Part shown: piece by piece, positions 1 through 8,782 of the stretch
Layout of the letters: every line of letters starts with the position of its first letter
How positions within the stretch are numbered: the first letter of the stretch is position 1
Source of the DNA: Calditrichia bacterium
Lineage (GTDB): Bacteria > Calditrichota > Calditrichia > RBG-13-44-9 > J075
NCBI GenBank assembly: GCA_028284905.1
Contig: JANQQU010000089.1
Location: 124,001 to 188,000 of the forward strand
DNA length: 64,000 nt
Direction: 5' to 3'
Made by a program: the position numbers and the translations under genes
The notes under the pieces: model-generated
Told to the model about the DNA's origin: nothing
Database searches by the model: none
Seen by the model: the letters and a program-made list of their open reading frames with translations, nothing else

Positions 1-621
1 ACGAAAAACGGCGCGATGGATGGTTTTGTAGTAAATCAACAATACAGCTTCTTTACAGGGTATTACCGCTTTCAGCCGGTGGGCAATGATCGCTTCCGAA
101 CCAATGTTGCTATGTGGCGAGATGGCCAGGCTGCAGCATTGGCATTTTCATTTCTTGAACCATCGGCTAATTACCAGCAATTTATGCTGCCGATTAACTA
201 TGCGACGACTGTGGCACCGGATTGCTGTATCATTACTTTTCAAATATGGGGAGATGAGAACAATCCAAACCAGCCGAATGCCGGTACCCAATTTCACATC
301 GACAACCTAAGTTTGGGATACGTCGATGCATTGATTGATGAGAATCCCGGTTTGCCGGAACAAATCAACTTATATCAGAACTATCCGAATCCATTCAACC
401 CTTCAACGACATTCGAATTCAGTTTACCACTTTCGATGCCGGTAAAGTTAGCAGTTTATAATACACTCGGCCAGGAAGTCGCCATCATTGTAAACGAAAA
501 GCTGGCGGCAGGCAATCATGCAATATCCTGGCATGCTCAAGGACTTCCCGGAGGAATATATTTTTATCGTCTTTATGGAGAAAATTTTTCCAGGACACGA
601 AAACTGGTTCTGCTAAAATAG
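1..621 (+). CDS. Secreted protein with C-terminal sorting domain (5' partial)
   Basis: The reading frame is open to the left edge, so the true start lies outside; 206 residues are visible and the first ATG (position 16) is probably internal. The first ~105 residues look like the end of a beta-sandwich, carbohydrate-binding-like domain closing with FHIDNLSLG. The last ~90 residues are a FlgD-like / Por-type (T9SS type A) sorting domain: NYPNPFNPST, VKLAVYNTLGQEVA, GIYFYRL and a basic RTRKLVLLK tail. In FCB bacteria this domain directs outer-membrane translocation and surface attachment. No T9SS machinery gene is in the window. Followed by a good intrinsic terminator. The function of the missing N-terminal part is unknown. 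Confidence 0.85.
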   Translation, partial: TKNGAMDGFVVNQQYSFFTGYYRFQPVGNDRFRTNVAMWRDGQAAALAFSFLEPSANYQQFMLPINYATTVAPDCCIITFQIWGDENNPNQPNAGTQFHIDNLSLGYVDALIDENPGLPEQINLYQNYPNPFNPSTTFEFSLPLSMPVKLAVYNTLGQEVAIIVNEKLAAGNHAISWHAQGLPGGIYFYRLYGENFSRTRKLVLLK

Positions 622-637
622 GATTTCTCAAATCAAC

Positions 638-677
638 AGAGAGCCTTCCGCAATGTGGTAGGCTCTCTAAATTTTTC
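638..677 (+). terminator. Intrinsic terminator
   Basis: A perfect 9-bp stem, AGAGAGCCT (638-646) with AGGCTCTCT (660-668), encloses a 13-nt loop and is followed by AAATTTTT. It lies 17 nt after the stop codon of the sorting-domain protein gene. Confidence 0.85.
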
Positions 678-990
678 CATTTTCACTCAACTTCGCGGCA
701 CCAATCACGGACTTTTTCCACACCGTTTCCGCTCCTTTTATTACATTTATCTTCAAATCCTGTAAAAATAAAAAAGCCAGTGCCAAAAATGATAAATCAG
801 CACTTGATTATCCAGCGCGGGTCGACCTATATTCAGCCCTATGCTAACTTTCCAGACAATCTATTCTGACTATTACAGCAATTTTAGTATTCGCTATTCA
901 TTTGCGTACAATTCCCGGATGACTCTTAACGCTCCCGGAATTCTAAGATAAATTAAACGATCCATTTTATTGGGATGATCCTGACGCTCC
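678..990. other. Gene-free stretch upstream of the divIC-like gene
   Basis: AT-rich and without a convincing gene. The longest ATG reading frame noticed (788-868, 26 codons) has no ribosome binding site and resembles nothing known. It presumably carries the promoter of the divIC-like gene; no clear -10/-35 or operator is recognised. Confidence 0.5.
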
Positions 991-1350
991 ATGGCAAAGC
1001 GACCTTTTTCGACCAGAAACAAAAGAGATAAGACACTTACGGTAAGCTACCGTTATTTTCCCTTGTGGATATTTATACTGATTGTTATTCTGGTTTTATT
1101 CGTCTTCTTAACCGGCAGTCGCTCCATTTTCCGATTATATGATTTACACAAACAGCATAATGAGCTTTTACAGCAGAAAGAAACGCTGGAGTCCGAAAAC
1201 GAGCAACTATTAGAGCAGATTGAAAAGCTCCAGGAAGATTTGGATTATATCGAGAAAGTTGCCAGGGAAAAATATAATCTGAAGCGAGAAGGCGAAGATA
1301 TTTACAAGATTGTCCCGGAAAAAGAGAATGACCCTGAAGACGATCAATAA
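991..1350 (+). CDS. FtsB/DivIC-family septum formation initiator
   Basis: A 119-residue bitopic membrane protein with the architecture of FtsB/DivIC, a divisome component that works with FtsL and FtsQ/DivIB to activate septal peptidoglycan synthesis. A short basic cytoplasmic N-terminus (KRPFSTRNKRDK) is followed by one membrane helix at about residues 23-43, then a periplasmic coiled coil (about 50-95, rich in E/Q/L heptads). The family signature VAREKYNLKREGEDIYKIV follows the coil. The length is normal for the family. No strong Shine-Dalgarno is visible. It stands alone, between a sorting-domain protein and an outer-membrane barrel. Confidence 0.88.
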   Translation: MAKRPFSTRNKRDKTLTVSYRYFPLWIFILIVILVLFVFLTGSRSIFRLYDLHKQHNELLQQKETLESENEQLLEQIEKLQEDLDYIEKVAREKYNLKREGEDIYKIVPEKENDPEDDQ

Positions 1351-1437
1351 CGCTTCCGGGAGTTTAACTGTCGACTAAAACACTTTTCATTCGTTATCAA
1401 ATTTATCATTGTCCTCAGCCATAGGAATCCATCCTGG

Positions 1438-3309
1438 ATGAGAATAAACGTCCACTCCCCTACTTTAATTGTAATGCTTTGCTGGCTTTCATTTTTTTCT
1501 TTTGCTCAGCAACCTCCATCTAATGCCAAGGAAACGCCTCCAAACATATACCTGGTCGATTTAAAAAAAGAATTTTCCAGTTGGTTATGGTTTGCGCAAC
1601 TGAAATCTACTGTCAAAACCGGAGAAAAATCAGCCTTAGCACTTTCAGACAATTTTTACAGCAGCCTTTTTCGCAGCTCGTCTGAAGACAAGTGGCGGGA
1701 TGACAATTTTTTTCATCTTTTCTGGCATTTGGCACCCACGGAGAAATTTGCAACACGCTCCTTTTTAACTTCGAAAATTCTCGCCGATGAAAACACCGGA
1801 CGAAGTTTTAACAAACATCTCCTCGCCCAGAAATTTTTCTACAATCCACATCCGAAGATACAATTGCAACCGGCGCTCGGTGTCGCCTTCGAAGAGGCGT
1901 TTGATATTCAGGATCAGGGTTGGTATGCCAGCGTTGGCGTCGATATCAGTAAACTGGATATGGGCGGCTATCTAAATTATACTGATTTAAATAGTACCAT
2001 ACGTGGCTTCCCCGGCCGCAAAAACCAGGACCACTCTTTTTTTACAGCATGGAATAAAAAATTTTCCCAGTATGCAACCGACTCATTGCGAATTGGATTT
2101 CAACTGCTGGAAAATCGTTATTTTATCTCCTCCGGGATGGAAGAAGTTTTTATCAATTCCCGCTTCCTCTACAATGAGCTTCAATACCGTTTGACCAATT
2201 CCTCTTTTCTGAAAGTATTAACAAATTTTAAAAACCGCTCGGTTGACCAACGGACACCGACCCCATTTGCAGAGAATCCCGATAGTATACGCTTAAATTT
2301 ACGCGAAGAACTCGTTCTGGAGAATGAATTTGAACATTTAATTTACAAGCCAAAATTTCGTATCCAAAATAAGGTGTTATTTTCGCAAATCCGTAATGAC
2401 AACAGTGGTTTTGATACGGATATCAACACTTTACAAACCGCTTTTAGTTCGACTTTACAATGGCTCCCCAGTTCATCCGGTTTGTTCTGGGGGAAATTTT
2501 CTTTTACCAAATTTGAATACAACACGCCAAATGTAACCAACCAGGGAGGATTGCTGGCATCATTGAGTGACCGGGAGGATCGCGATGAACAGGGATTTAT
2601 TATCGATGGGGGTTACCGGCATCGTTTCAGCCCTTTTTTTAGCGCAACTATAAAAGGCAATATTCATCTGTATCATCAAATATACATCCGTTCCGGTCGC
2701 AGTCAGAATAACAACTGGAATCGCATTTATCAAATGAGCACTTTATTAAATCATGAGCTTAGCGACGCTGTATCTCATATACAACAATTCAAGGTTCTGG
2801 CAGACTACACCACATTTGATTTTGAATCTGTTTTGGGACAAGTTCGAAGCTTTGTTTTTCGCAAGTTTATTTACGACGACACTTTAAACATCGCTTTAAC
2901 CGGCAATCTTGATGTTAATAGTATCTACCGACTGGAGAAACAGGATAATGGCACATTTTTTCAGGAAGATTTCACTCAATTGGTTACCAAGGAACTGACT
3001 GCACACTTCTTTAATTTAAATGTTTCGCATAAAAATTTTCTGGGATTAAGGGTTAGCAGTGGCGTTGCTTTCTTCATTCGCGACGAATGGCAATTTGATG
3101 CAATGCGGGAACGGCGCCAGGTACGGAAATTCCGCAGTATTACCCCCCGGCTAACAGTTACCTATCCTGCCGGCAGCAGATTATTGCTCTTTATGTCATA
3201 CGCTCCGAATCGCTCTACGAATGCAACTCGTAATATCAATGCCGATAACTTTTCGGAAACAATACAGTTTTTTACCCGTGGCAGCCTGAAACTGAGATAT
3301 ACATTTTAA
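1438..3309 (+). CDS. Predicted outer-membrane beta-barrel protein, unknown function
   Basis: 623 residues with a signal peptide (hydrophobic LIVMLCWLSFFSFA followed by QQ at about 23-24). The mature part has alternating polar/aromatic strands throughout and ends in LKLRYTF, the terminal aromatic residue being typical of Bam-inserted outer-membrane barrels. No TonB box or plug domain is seen, so it does not look like a TonB-dependent receptor. Start ATG is preceded by GGAATCC. It is 87 bp downstream of the divIC-like gene. I do not recognise the family. Confidence 0.7.
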   Translation: MRINVHSPTLIVMLCWLSFFSFAQQPPSNAKETPPNIYLVDLKKEFSSWLWFAQLKSTVKTGEKSALALSDNFYSSLFRSSSEDKWRDDNFFHLFWHLAPTEKFATRSFLTSKILADENTGRSFNKHLLAQKFFYNPHPKIQLQPALGVAFEEAFDIQDQGWYASVGVDISKLDMGGYLNYTDLNSTIRGFPGRKNQDHSFFTAWNKKFSQYATDSLRIGFQLLENRYFISSGMEEVFINSRFLYNELQYRLTNSSFLKVLTNFKNRSVDQRTPTPFAENPDSIRLNLREELVLENEFEHLIYKPKFRIQNKVLFSQIRNDNSGFDTDINTLQTAFSSTLQWLPSSSGLFWGKFSFTKFEYNTPNVTNQGGLLASLSDREDRDEQGFIIDGGYRHRFSPFFSATIKGNIHLYHQIYIRSGRSQNNNWNRIYQMSTLLNHELSDAVSHIQQFKVLADYTTFDFESVLGQVRSFVFRKFIYDDTLNIALTGNLDVNSIYRLEKQDNGTFFQEDFTQLVTKELTAHFFNLNVSHKNFLGLRVSSGVAFFIRDEWQFDAMRERRQVRKFRSITPRLTVTYPAGSRLLLFMSYAPNRSTNATRNINADNFSETIQFFTRGSLKLRYTF

Positions 3310-3363
3310 GGTAATGTCATTGAGGAGAGAGTCTGGCTAATCTTGAACCGATATTTAGCTTGA

Positions 3364-4305
3364 TTAGCGAAGCAAGAAATAAAGCAATAGGGTAAGAACT
3401 GTTGTAATACCGAGAATCGCTTTGGCCCAGAAGTGAGTTCGGAAAATCGGCAGCTTCCAGGCTGGTGAAGTTACTTCATCCAGCACATCTGCACCAGCGA
3501 GCATCTTTTCCACAATAGCCAGCGTTTCCTTTCGTAATACCGATATTGATGCTTCGGCAAATGCCTCGGACGCTCTGTCCGGAAAACCGATATATCCTTG
3601 CCGGCCTTTTTCAAATGCATAATTCCGCCGCGTTAGCCGCTCTTTTAACGTCGCGGTAGAACCGTTCAAGGTTTTGTAAACCGGATCGACAAGTTCCGGC
3701 TTTAGCTTGAGCATCATGGAAGTTTCCCATTGACCGGCGTGCAAATCATTAACAAAATCTTTCCGGTGTTCTGCTGAAAGCGGCTTTGGTAAAGCGCTAT
3801 CAATCTCATCCATAAACTCGCCACTCAGGAATCTGTATGCCAATTTACCAGTGATTGAGACTGCTTTGCACTTGAACTTGCGGGACACTTTTCTGGCTGC
3901 TTCCTCCAATGCGACGACATGTCCGCCACCGCCATGCCCATTAACGATAATGAAATTGGTAAATCCGTATTTGGCGAGAGAAGACAGTGCATCTACCAAA
4001 AGATCCCGGATAACACTTTGCCGAATGGTAATCGTTCCGGTATTATCCAAAACACAGCAGCCCAGTGGAATTAATGGATGCTTAACCACCGGATGCTCCG
4101 GCCATTTTCGGCAAATATCCTCTGCCAGTTGATCGGCAAAGTACTTGGCTGTGAATGCATCTACGCCCAATGGCAAATGTGGGCCATGTTCCTCTATTGG
4201 GCTAATCGGGAAAACGAAAACTGTTTTTTTCCGATCCAACTCGTCCAATTGCGGAAAGGAGAGATTTTCCAGGTTGATAACTTTTCCGGTGATTTGCTGC
4301 GTCAC
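3364..4305 (-). CDS. Creatininase-family metal-dependent amidohydrolase with C-terminal membrane tail
   Basis: 313 residues. The creatininase/MftE fold signature is clear: EEHGPHLPLGVD (metal ligands at about E39, H40 and D49), NGHGGGGH (about 122-129) and GQWETSMM (E194). Members hydrolyse cyclic or peptide amide bonds, for example creatinine, formamide intermediates in flavin synthesis, or the mycofactocin precursor. The substrate is not inferable here because no mycofactocin or creatine genes are nearby. Unusually, the last ~20 residues (AILGITTVLTLLLYFLLR) form a hydrophobic helix, suggesting a tail anchor in the inner membrane. Start is GTG, preceded by GGAAAG. Its 3' end faces the barrel gene. 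Confidence 0.85.
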   Translation of the reverse strand: MTQQITGKVINLENLSFPQLDELDRKKTVFVFPISPIEEHGPHLPLGVDAFTAKYFADQLAEDICRKWPEHPVVKHPLIPLGCCVLDNTGTITIRQSVIRDLLVDALSSLAKYGFTNFIIVNGHGGGGHVVALEEAARKVSRKFKCKAVSITGKLAYRFLSGEFMDEIDSALPKPLSAEHRKDFVNDLHAGQWETSMMLKLKPELVDPVYKTLNGSTATLKERLTRRNYAFEKGRQGYIGFPDRASEAFAEASISVLRKETLAIVEKMLAGADVLDEVTSPAWKLPIFRTHFWAKAILGITTVLTLLLYFLLR

Positions 4306-4550
4306 AGTTTTCTTTCCAAAATTTTTCTACCCATTCATGATTTTCAATCGTTTAACAGGGCGAAAAATATAAGGCAAAGAAAAGCATTACGCAATGCATT
4401 AGGACAATTCAGATTTTCTACAGAACTTGCCTGGCAGGACGATATAGATCCAACCTATCAAGTATCCCCTGAATAGACAGTGATGCTGCTGCAACAGTTG
4501 ATGCAGCAACACACACTGTTCTTTGTTCGCTCCACCGGTCCCCCGGTTTC

Positions 4551-5225
4551 TTAATCTTTCTGGTAAGTCATTTCGTCCATCCGCTTCTTCAACTGCTCAT
4601 TCGATTTCTGTAAAGCAAGCAGATACAATGTCAACTCTTCAACTTTCTGCAATAACTTCACTTGCATCTCTCCCAATGGAATACCTTCTACACGAATCTT
4701 CGTTTCGGACGGCATGCCGGGCAATCTTTTTTCTTCATCGATAAACAATTCCAGTGCTTGTAATGACATCAGTGAATAATCGTCTGCGAAAACAAAATCG
4801 GCCCAGTTATCAGTATGCACCCGTATTTCCCGCGCGCCGATGGTACCTTCCACGGCCAACCGGTATTCACCGGGATCACTGGTGCCAATCCCAATATTAC
4901 CTTCCGGTGTCACCAGCAATTTTGTGCTGCCATCTACCCGAAAGCGAATTTCAGCATCATCATTAAGCACATTAAGGATGGCATTATCACCATCATAATA
5001 CAGTTGTAAAGCATCTGAGGAACTGCTGCCATTCTGAATACGTAGCTTGCCATAAATATGCAAACGATCATCCGGATCTGTGGTCCCGATACCCAACTTT
5101 GTTAGCTGAGTACTCAGATAGGCGCTATCCCCGTCTTTGATCCATAGCGATTTTGATTGGCTCCACCCCAGACTACTCAGGCAGAAAATCATTCCAACCA
5201 TAATAATACACCACTTATTGTTCAT
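4551..5225 (-). CDS. Secreted surface-fibre-like protein with GIGT repeats
   Basis: 224 residues with a signal peptide (WCIIMVGMIFCLSSLGWSQ). The body carries repeats of the type (L/N)GIGTTDP...L.I.G, found in phage tail fibres and trimeric surface fibres of Bacteroidota and relatives. The C-terminal part (LPGMPSE..., IPLGEMQVKLLQKVEELTLYLL, then a coiled coil) closely follows the segment that ends many Bacteroidota tail-fibre-domain proteins. It may be a degenerate chaperone or oligomerisation region. A strong ribosome binding site (AAGGGGGC) precedes the ATG. Similar in type to the product of 14908-15690. Probably exported; role unknown, possibly adhesion. Confidence 0.72.
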   Translation of the reverse strand: MNNKWCIIMVGMIFCLSSLGWSQSKSLWIKDGDSAYLSTQLTKLGIGTTDPDDRLHIYGKLRIQNGSSSSDALQLYYDGDNAILNVLNDDAEIRFRVDGSTKLLVTPEGNIGIGTSDPGEYRLAVEGTIGAREIRVHTDNWADFVFADDYSLMSLQALELFIDEEKRLPGMPSETKIRVEGIPLGEMQVKLLQKVEELTLYLLALQKSNEQLKKRMDEMTYQKD

Positions 5226-5586
5226 TTTGCCCCCTTCATATCATAAGGATTTGATCTTTAAGTTTTTTTACTAATGATGAATGCATCTACTGTGCCACTA
5301 GCAACAGAGGTTTATTTTGGGTGGATTTCAGGGCATTCGTTTTGGAGAAGCCGCAAGATTTTTTGCATTCTCTCGGTTTCTGAATTCCCCTATGCATTTG
5401 TTTATTAAATACATATGCCCATGCAAAAACATTGACTAATTGATTATGAAATTTTGCGGTTACTGTCATCAGCAAAGCATAAACAACAATTTTCAAAAAA
5501 TAGAGCGGCAGCGTTTACAGACGTAACAAATCCATTTTCTTCCCGTTCTATTTCGGGCGCATCCATTACCGTAAAGGCAGGTTATT
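5226..5586. other. Divergent intergenic region
   Basis: 361 bp between the minus-strand fibre gene and the plus-strand permease gene. It should hold both promoters. A 69-codon minus-strand reading frame (5287-5496) shows no family resemblance and was not accepted. No terminator or clear operator is seen. Confidence 0.5.
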
Positions 5587-7986
5587 ATGTTTAAAAGTTA
5601 TCTAAAAATCGCTCTCAGAAATATCGTTCGGCAAAAAGGATATTCATTAATCAACATTACCGGGCTAACCATCGGACTTGTTATTTCCCTGGTAATTGCC
5701 TTTTATGTCATCGACGATCTTACGTTTGACCGCTTCCATCCTGAACCGGAAAATATCTATCGTGCATTAACATTGGAAAATACCAATAGCGGCACGATGA
5801 CCTATTCGATTACTGCCGGCCCCATATTACCGGCGGCGAAGGAAAATATTCCGGAAGTTGTTGCTGCCACCCGGGCATTCGCCATTGGTACTCCCTTCGT
5901 CGCGGCCGGAAGCGTGCCTTTCGCGGAAATGAATGCTGACAATTCTATCAGCTTACGGGGTTTTATGACCGAACCGGGATTCTTCGATGTTTTTGGTTTT
6001 AAGATTATTCGCGGGGACCGGGAAGCGGCCATGGTAGATCCGAATGGGGTTTTATTAACTCCGGATGCCGCCGTCGCTTTATTCGGTGAGGAAGATCCTA
6101 TCGGTAAACGATTAACTTTGCCAGGTGTGCAGGAGCCGTTCGTCATTGGCATTGTAGAAGCACCCCCAACGAATTCTCATATCCAATATCAATTTATTCG
6201 CCCATTGCGGGTAGAAAACAATCCACTCTGGTGGGATTCCTGGGAAAATTTTATGCTCCAGGGATATTTCCGGCTTTCCCCGGGTGCGGATCAGGCAACA
6301 GTAGAAGAGAAACTGGTTAACCTCGCCCGCGCCAACGGTATGCCGGAAATTAATACCCCGAAGCTCCAGCCCTTGCTCGATGTTCACCTTGGTTCCGCCC
6401 ATCATCGCTATGACGGATCCAATCGCGGAAAAAATGACAAGACCGTTGTTTATGCACTTGCAGTTATCGGCTTGTTAATTATTGCCGTCGCAGTTATTAA
6501 TTTTATCAATCTCTCCAGCGCGAGGGCATCCCGGCGGGCCCGGGAAGTGGGCATGCGAAAAGTCGTCGGGTCCAATAAAATTCAGCTGATAATGCAGTTC
6601 CTGGGAGAATCGATCATTATCACTGTCATTGCGATGATATTTTCTCTCTTCATTCTGCAATTTACCCTGCCGCAAATAAACAACCTGCTCGGGAAGCAGC
6701 TGGAAATCAGTTTCTTTGACAATCCATTGCTATTACTCGGAATGCTTGGCTTTGCGATTTTTGTTGGCGTAATGTCCGGCCTCTATCCGGCTTTTATCCT
6801 TTCCGCTTTTAAGCCGGTTACCGTGCTGAAAGGGGAATTCAATAAAAGTGGTGTCGGGGCAACCATTCGCAAAGTATTGGTGCTTTGCCAGTTCGCTATT
6901 ACGATTTCCCTGATTGTTGCGGTATTAATGATTCGCGAACAAATCATCTATCTGAAAAGTATGGATCTCGGTTACACCCGCGACCAGGTCGTGACAATTT
7001 TTACCCCGAACAACAATAACGCCGATCAGCTCTTTAATGATCGGGCCTCGACTTTACCAGGTGTTGCTGCTATTGGCCGCTCCAGTGGTGTTTTAGGTGG
7101 CGATTTTATTCGCTACGAAGTCATCCCGGAAGGTAGTACCCGCGAAGATGGTCAGATGTTTCAGCAGCTGGCAATTGACGATAACTTCTTTGCATCGCTG
7201 GAAATCGAGTTTGCGGAAGGCCGCCCCTTCTCGCTGGATTTCCCTTCTGATTCATCGGAAGCAGTCATTGTTAATCAAACCGCAGCGCGGAAGGCTGGCT
7301 GGGATAACCCCATTGGCAAACGGCTGGAAATGGTGGAGATTGACGGATCGATTACAGCAAAATATGTGGTTGGTGTCGTAAAAGATTTTCACTTTGCCAG
7401 CGCCCGGCAAAAAATTGAGCCGCTGTTCTTTCAATACAACCCGGGCAATACATTCCTTTCCATTACCCGGCTTTCCGGGGGACAAATTCCGGAAACGCTG
7501 GAAGCGCTTGGGGATGTTTACACCGCGGCATATCCCAACCGGACCTTTAATTATCAATTCCTCGATGATCTCTTCGATCAGCAATTTGACAACGATCGGG
7601 CCTTTGCCGTCAACATCGCTTACTTTTCCGGCATCGCGATATTTATTGCCTGCCTGGGATTAATCGGCCTGGTGGCCTTTACTGTCGGCCAACGCAGGGG
7701 CGAAATCGCCATCCGGAAAGTGCTTGGTTCCGGGGAAAGCCGGCTCTTCTTCCTGCTGGCGAAAGACTTCCTGAAATGGGTGCTTATTGCCAACCTGATC
7801 GCCTGGCCGTTAAGCTATCTCGGTATCGGTCTCTGGCTGGACGGATTCGCTTATAGAGTATCCCTGCGAATCATGCCATTTATTTATGCCGGACTGGCGG
7901 CAGTGATTATTGCTTTATTGACGATATCATTCCAGACGATACGGGCGGCGCGCGCCAATCCGGCGGATAGTCTGCGTACGCAGTAA
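5587..7986 (+). CDS. ABC transporter permease, MacB/FtsX type
   Basis: 799 residues with the duplicated architecture typical of FCB permeases. The start NYLKIALRN-like segment precedes membrane helix 1 (about 20-42). A MacB-like periplasmic domain (about 50-270) is followed by an FtsX block with helices at about 288-308, 340-365 and 380-405. A second first-helix/periplasmic domain (about 425-660) and a second FtsX block (about 670-790) follow. Conserved RRAREVGMRKVVGS and RRGEIAIRKVLGS stretches are the FtsX-domain signature. Such proteins work with an ATPase of the LolD/MacB type as mechanotransducers in lipoprotein, peptide or antibiotic export, but no ATPase is adjacent, so the partner and substrate are unknown. 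The SD-like AAAGGCAGG precedes the ATG. Confidence 0.9.
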   Translation: MFKSYLKIALRNIVRQKGYSLINITGLTIGLVISLVIAFYVIDDLTFDRFHPEPENIYRALTLENTNSGTMTYSITAGPILPAAKENIPEVVAATRAFAIGTPFVAAGSVPFAEMNADNSISLRGFMTEPGFFDVFGFKIIRGDREAAMVDPNGVLLTPDAAVALFGEEDPIGKRLTLPGVQEPFVIGIVEAPPTNSHIQYQFIRPLRVENNPLWWDSWENFMLQGYFRLSPGADQATVEEKLVNLARANGMPEINTPKLQPLLDVHLGSAHHRYDGSNRGKNDKTVVYALAVIGLLIIAVAVINFINLSSARASRRAREVGMRKVVGSNKIQLIMQFLGESIIITVIAMIFSLFILQFTLPQINNLLGKQLEISFFDNPLLLLGMLGFAIFVGVMSGLYPAFILSAFKPVTVLKGEFNKSGVGATIRKVLVLCQFAITISLIVAVLMIREQIIYLKSMDLGYTRDQVVTIFTPNNNNADQLFNDRASTLPGVAAIGRSSGVLGGDFIRYEVIPEGSTREDGQMFQQLAIDDNFFASLEIEFAEGRPFSLDFPSDSSEAVIVNQTAARKAGWDNPIGKRLEMVEIDGSITAKYVVGVVKDFHFASARQKIEPLFFQYNPGNTFLSITRLSGGQIPETLEALGDVYTAAYPNRTFNYQFLDDLFDQQFDNDRAFAVNIAYFSGIAIFIACLGLIGLVAFTVGQRRGEIAIRKVLGSGESRLFFLLAKDFLKWVLIANLIAWPLSYLGIGLWLDGFAYRVSLRIMPFIYAGLAAVIIALLTISFQTIRAARANPADSLRTQ

Positions 7987-8093
7987 AATCTGATGAAAGG
8001 GCGTGGCCTCAGTTAGCAGTGGCAGTGGCAGTGGCAAGAGAATTAATTGCTATTGCTGCTGCTTTTCTGCCTTCTTTCAAAATACAATTTCAG
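7987..8093. repeat. Short GGCAGT tandem repeat in intergenic DNA
   Basis: About four imperfect hexamer copies (AGCAGT GGCAGT GGCAGT GGCAAG, 8014-8037) occur just after the permease gene and just before the inverted-repeat element. Nothing else is recognised in this stretch. Confidence 0.6.
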
Positions 8094-8334
8094 TAACTGA
8101 TGTTACGCGATAATGAGAAAAAAGGCAGTTTTTTACCGTTATCGTCGCCCGCCCCCGAAGGGATTCCTTTGGAACAGGGATGAATCCACTGGCTCATTAT
8201 CGTAAGCCCGATAAATCGGGCAAGTCTTTGCGTCACTTTTGACGCCTGATAATGAGCCCGGTCCCAAAGGGATTCCTTCGGAAGGATTCATCCCGGGGTG
8301 GATGGTTTTTATCGCCCGTGCGTAACATCAGTTA
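8094..8334. mobile_element. MITE-like structured element with 15-bp terminal inverted repeats
   Basis: The ends are a perfect 15-bp inverted repeat, TAACTGATGTTACGC (8094-8108) and GCGTAACATCAGTTA (8320-8334). If the outer TA is a target duplication, the repeat is 13 bp, ACTGATGTTACGC, which would fit a TA-inserting transposon family (inference). The 241-bp interior has no gene and is highly structured. CGATAATGAG (8108-8117) can pair with CTCATTATCG (8193-8202), which overlaps the competing pair GGCTCATTATC (8191-8201) / GATAATGAGCC (8248-8258). The latter encloses two hairpins, GCCCGAT/ATCGGGC (8206-8221) and GCGTCA/TGACGC (8230-8245). GGATTC/GAATCC (8161-8187) and CCTTC/GAAGG (8275-8285) add further stems. 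No transposase is in the window. Confidence 0.7.
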
Positions 8335-8782
8335 GTAATTCAATAATATACCCGTAGACTATGAGTTAAGCATGCTGACCTTGTGGCTGGTTTCTCTTTA
8401 CCAGCCACCAGTAACCAGTAACAAAATGCAAGAGAACTTCCTACATATTATTAAGCTTACCATTAGAATTTAAGGAATCATATTCCACCCAATATTTTGA
8501 TATCCGAAAATTATTTGTAAATTGATCCATTCGAAAGGATATCGAACGCTTCCCGGCTATCTCATTTGAGGAATGAGTATAGCATCTGACTATTGAATCA
8601 ATGGAAAATTAGTTATTAACAACAAGCTCTGGTAGCTTTTTACCTGTTTGTTCATAAATTTATTTTCAATATTTGTCGACACATTGCAAAGCAATTAATG
8701 AGACCGGCTCAACGGTGTTTTATTACAAATGAAAACGCCGAATTAATTGTTGATTGTTTAATATTCGCCAAGTGAGGAAAAA
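8335..8782. other. Gene-free region with hairpins upstream of the propeller-like gene
   Basis: No gene is supported. A 9-bp stem GTGGCTGGT (8383-8391) / ACCAGCCAC (8400-8408) has an 8-nt loop and no following T-run. A second stem CGGTGTTTT (8713-8721) / AAAACGCCG (8732-8740), with one G-T pair, lies 42 nt before the next start codon and may be a 5' leader structure. The rest is AT-rich and probably contains the promoter. Confidence 0.5.

Noticed and set aside
3336-3368. GCTAATC/GATTAGC inverted repeat as a terminator between convergent genes
   Set aside because: Seven base pairs with a 19-nt loop, no T-run, and it overlaps the creatininase stop codon.
5287-5496. 69-codon minus-strand frame
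   Set aside because: No ribosome binding site, no family resemblance, and it fills a divergent promoter region.
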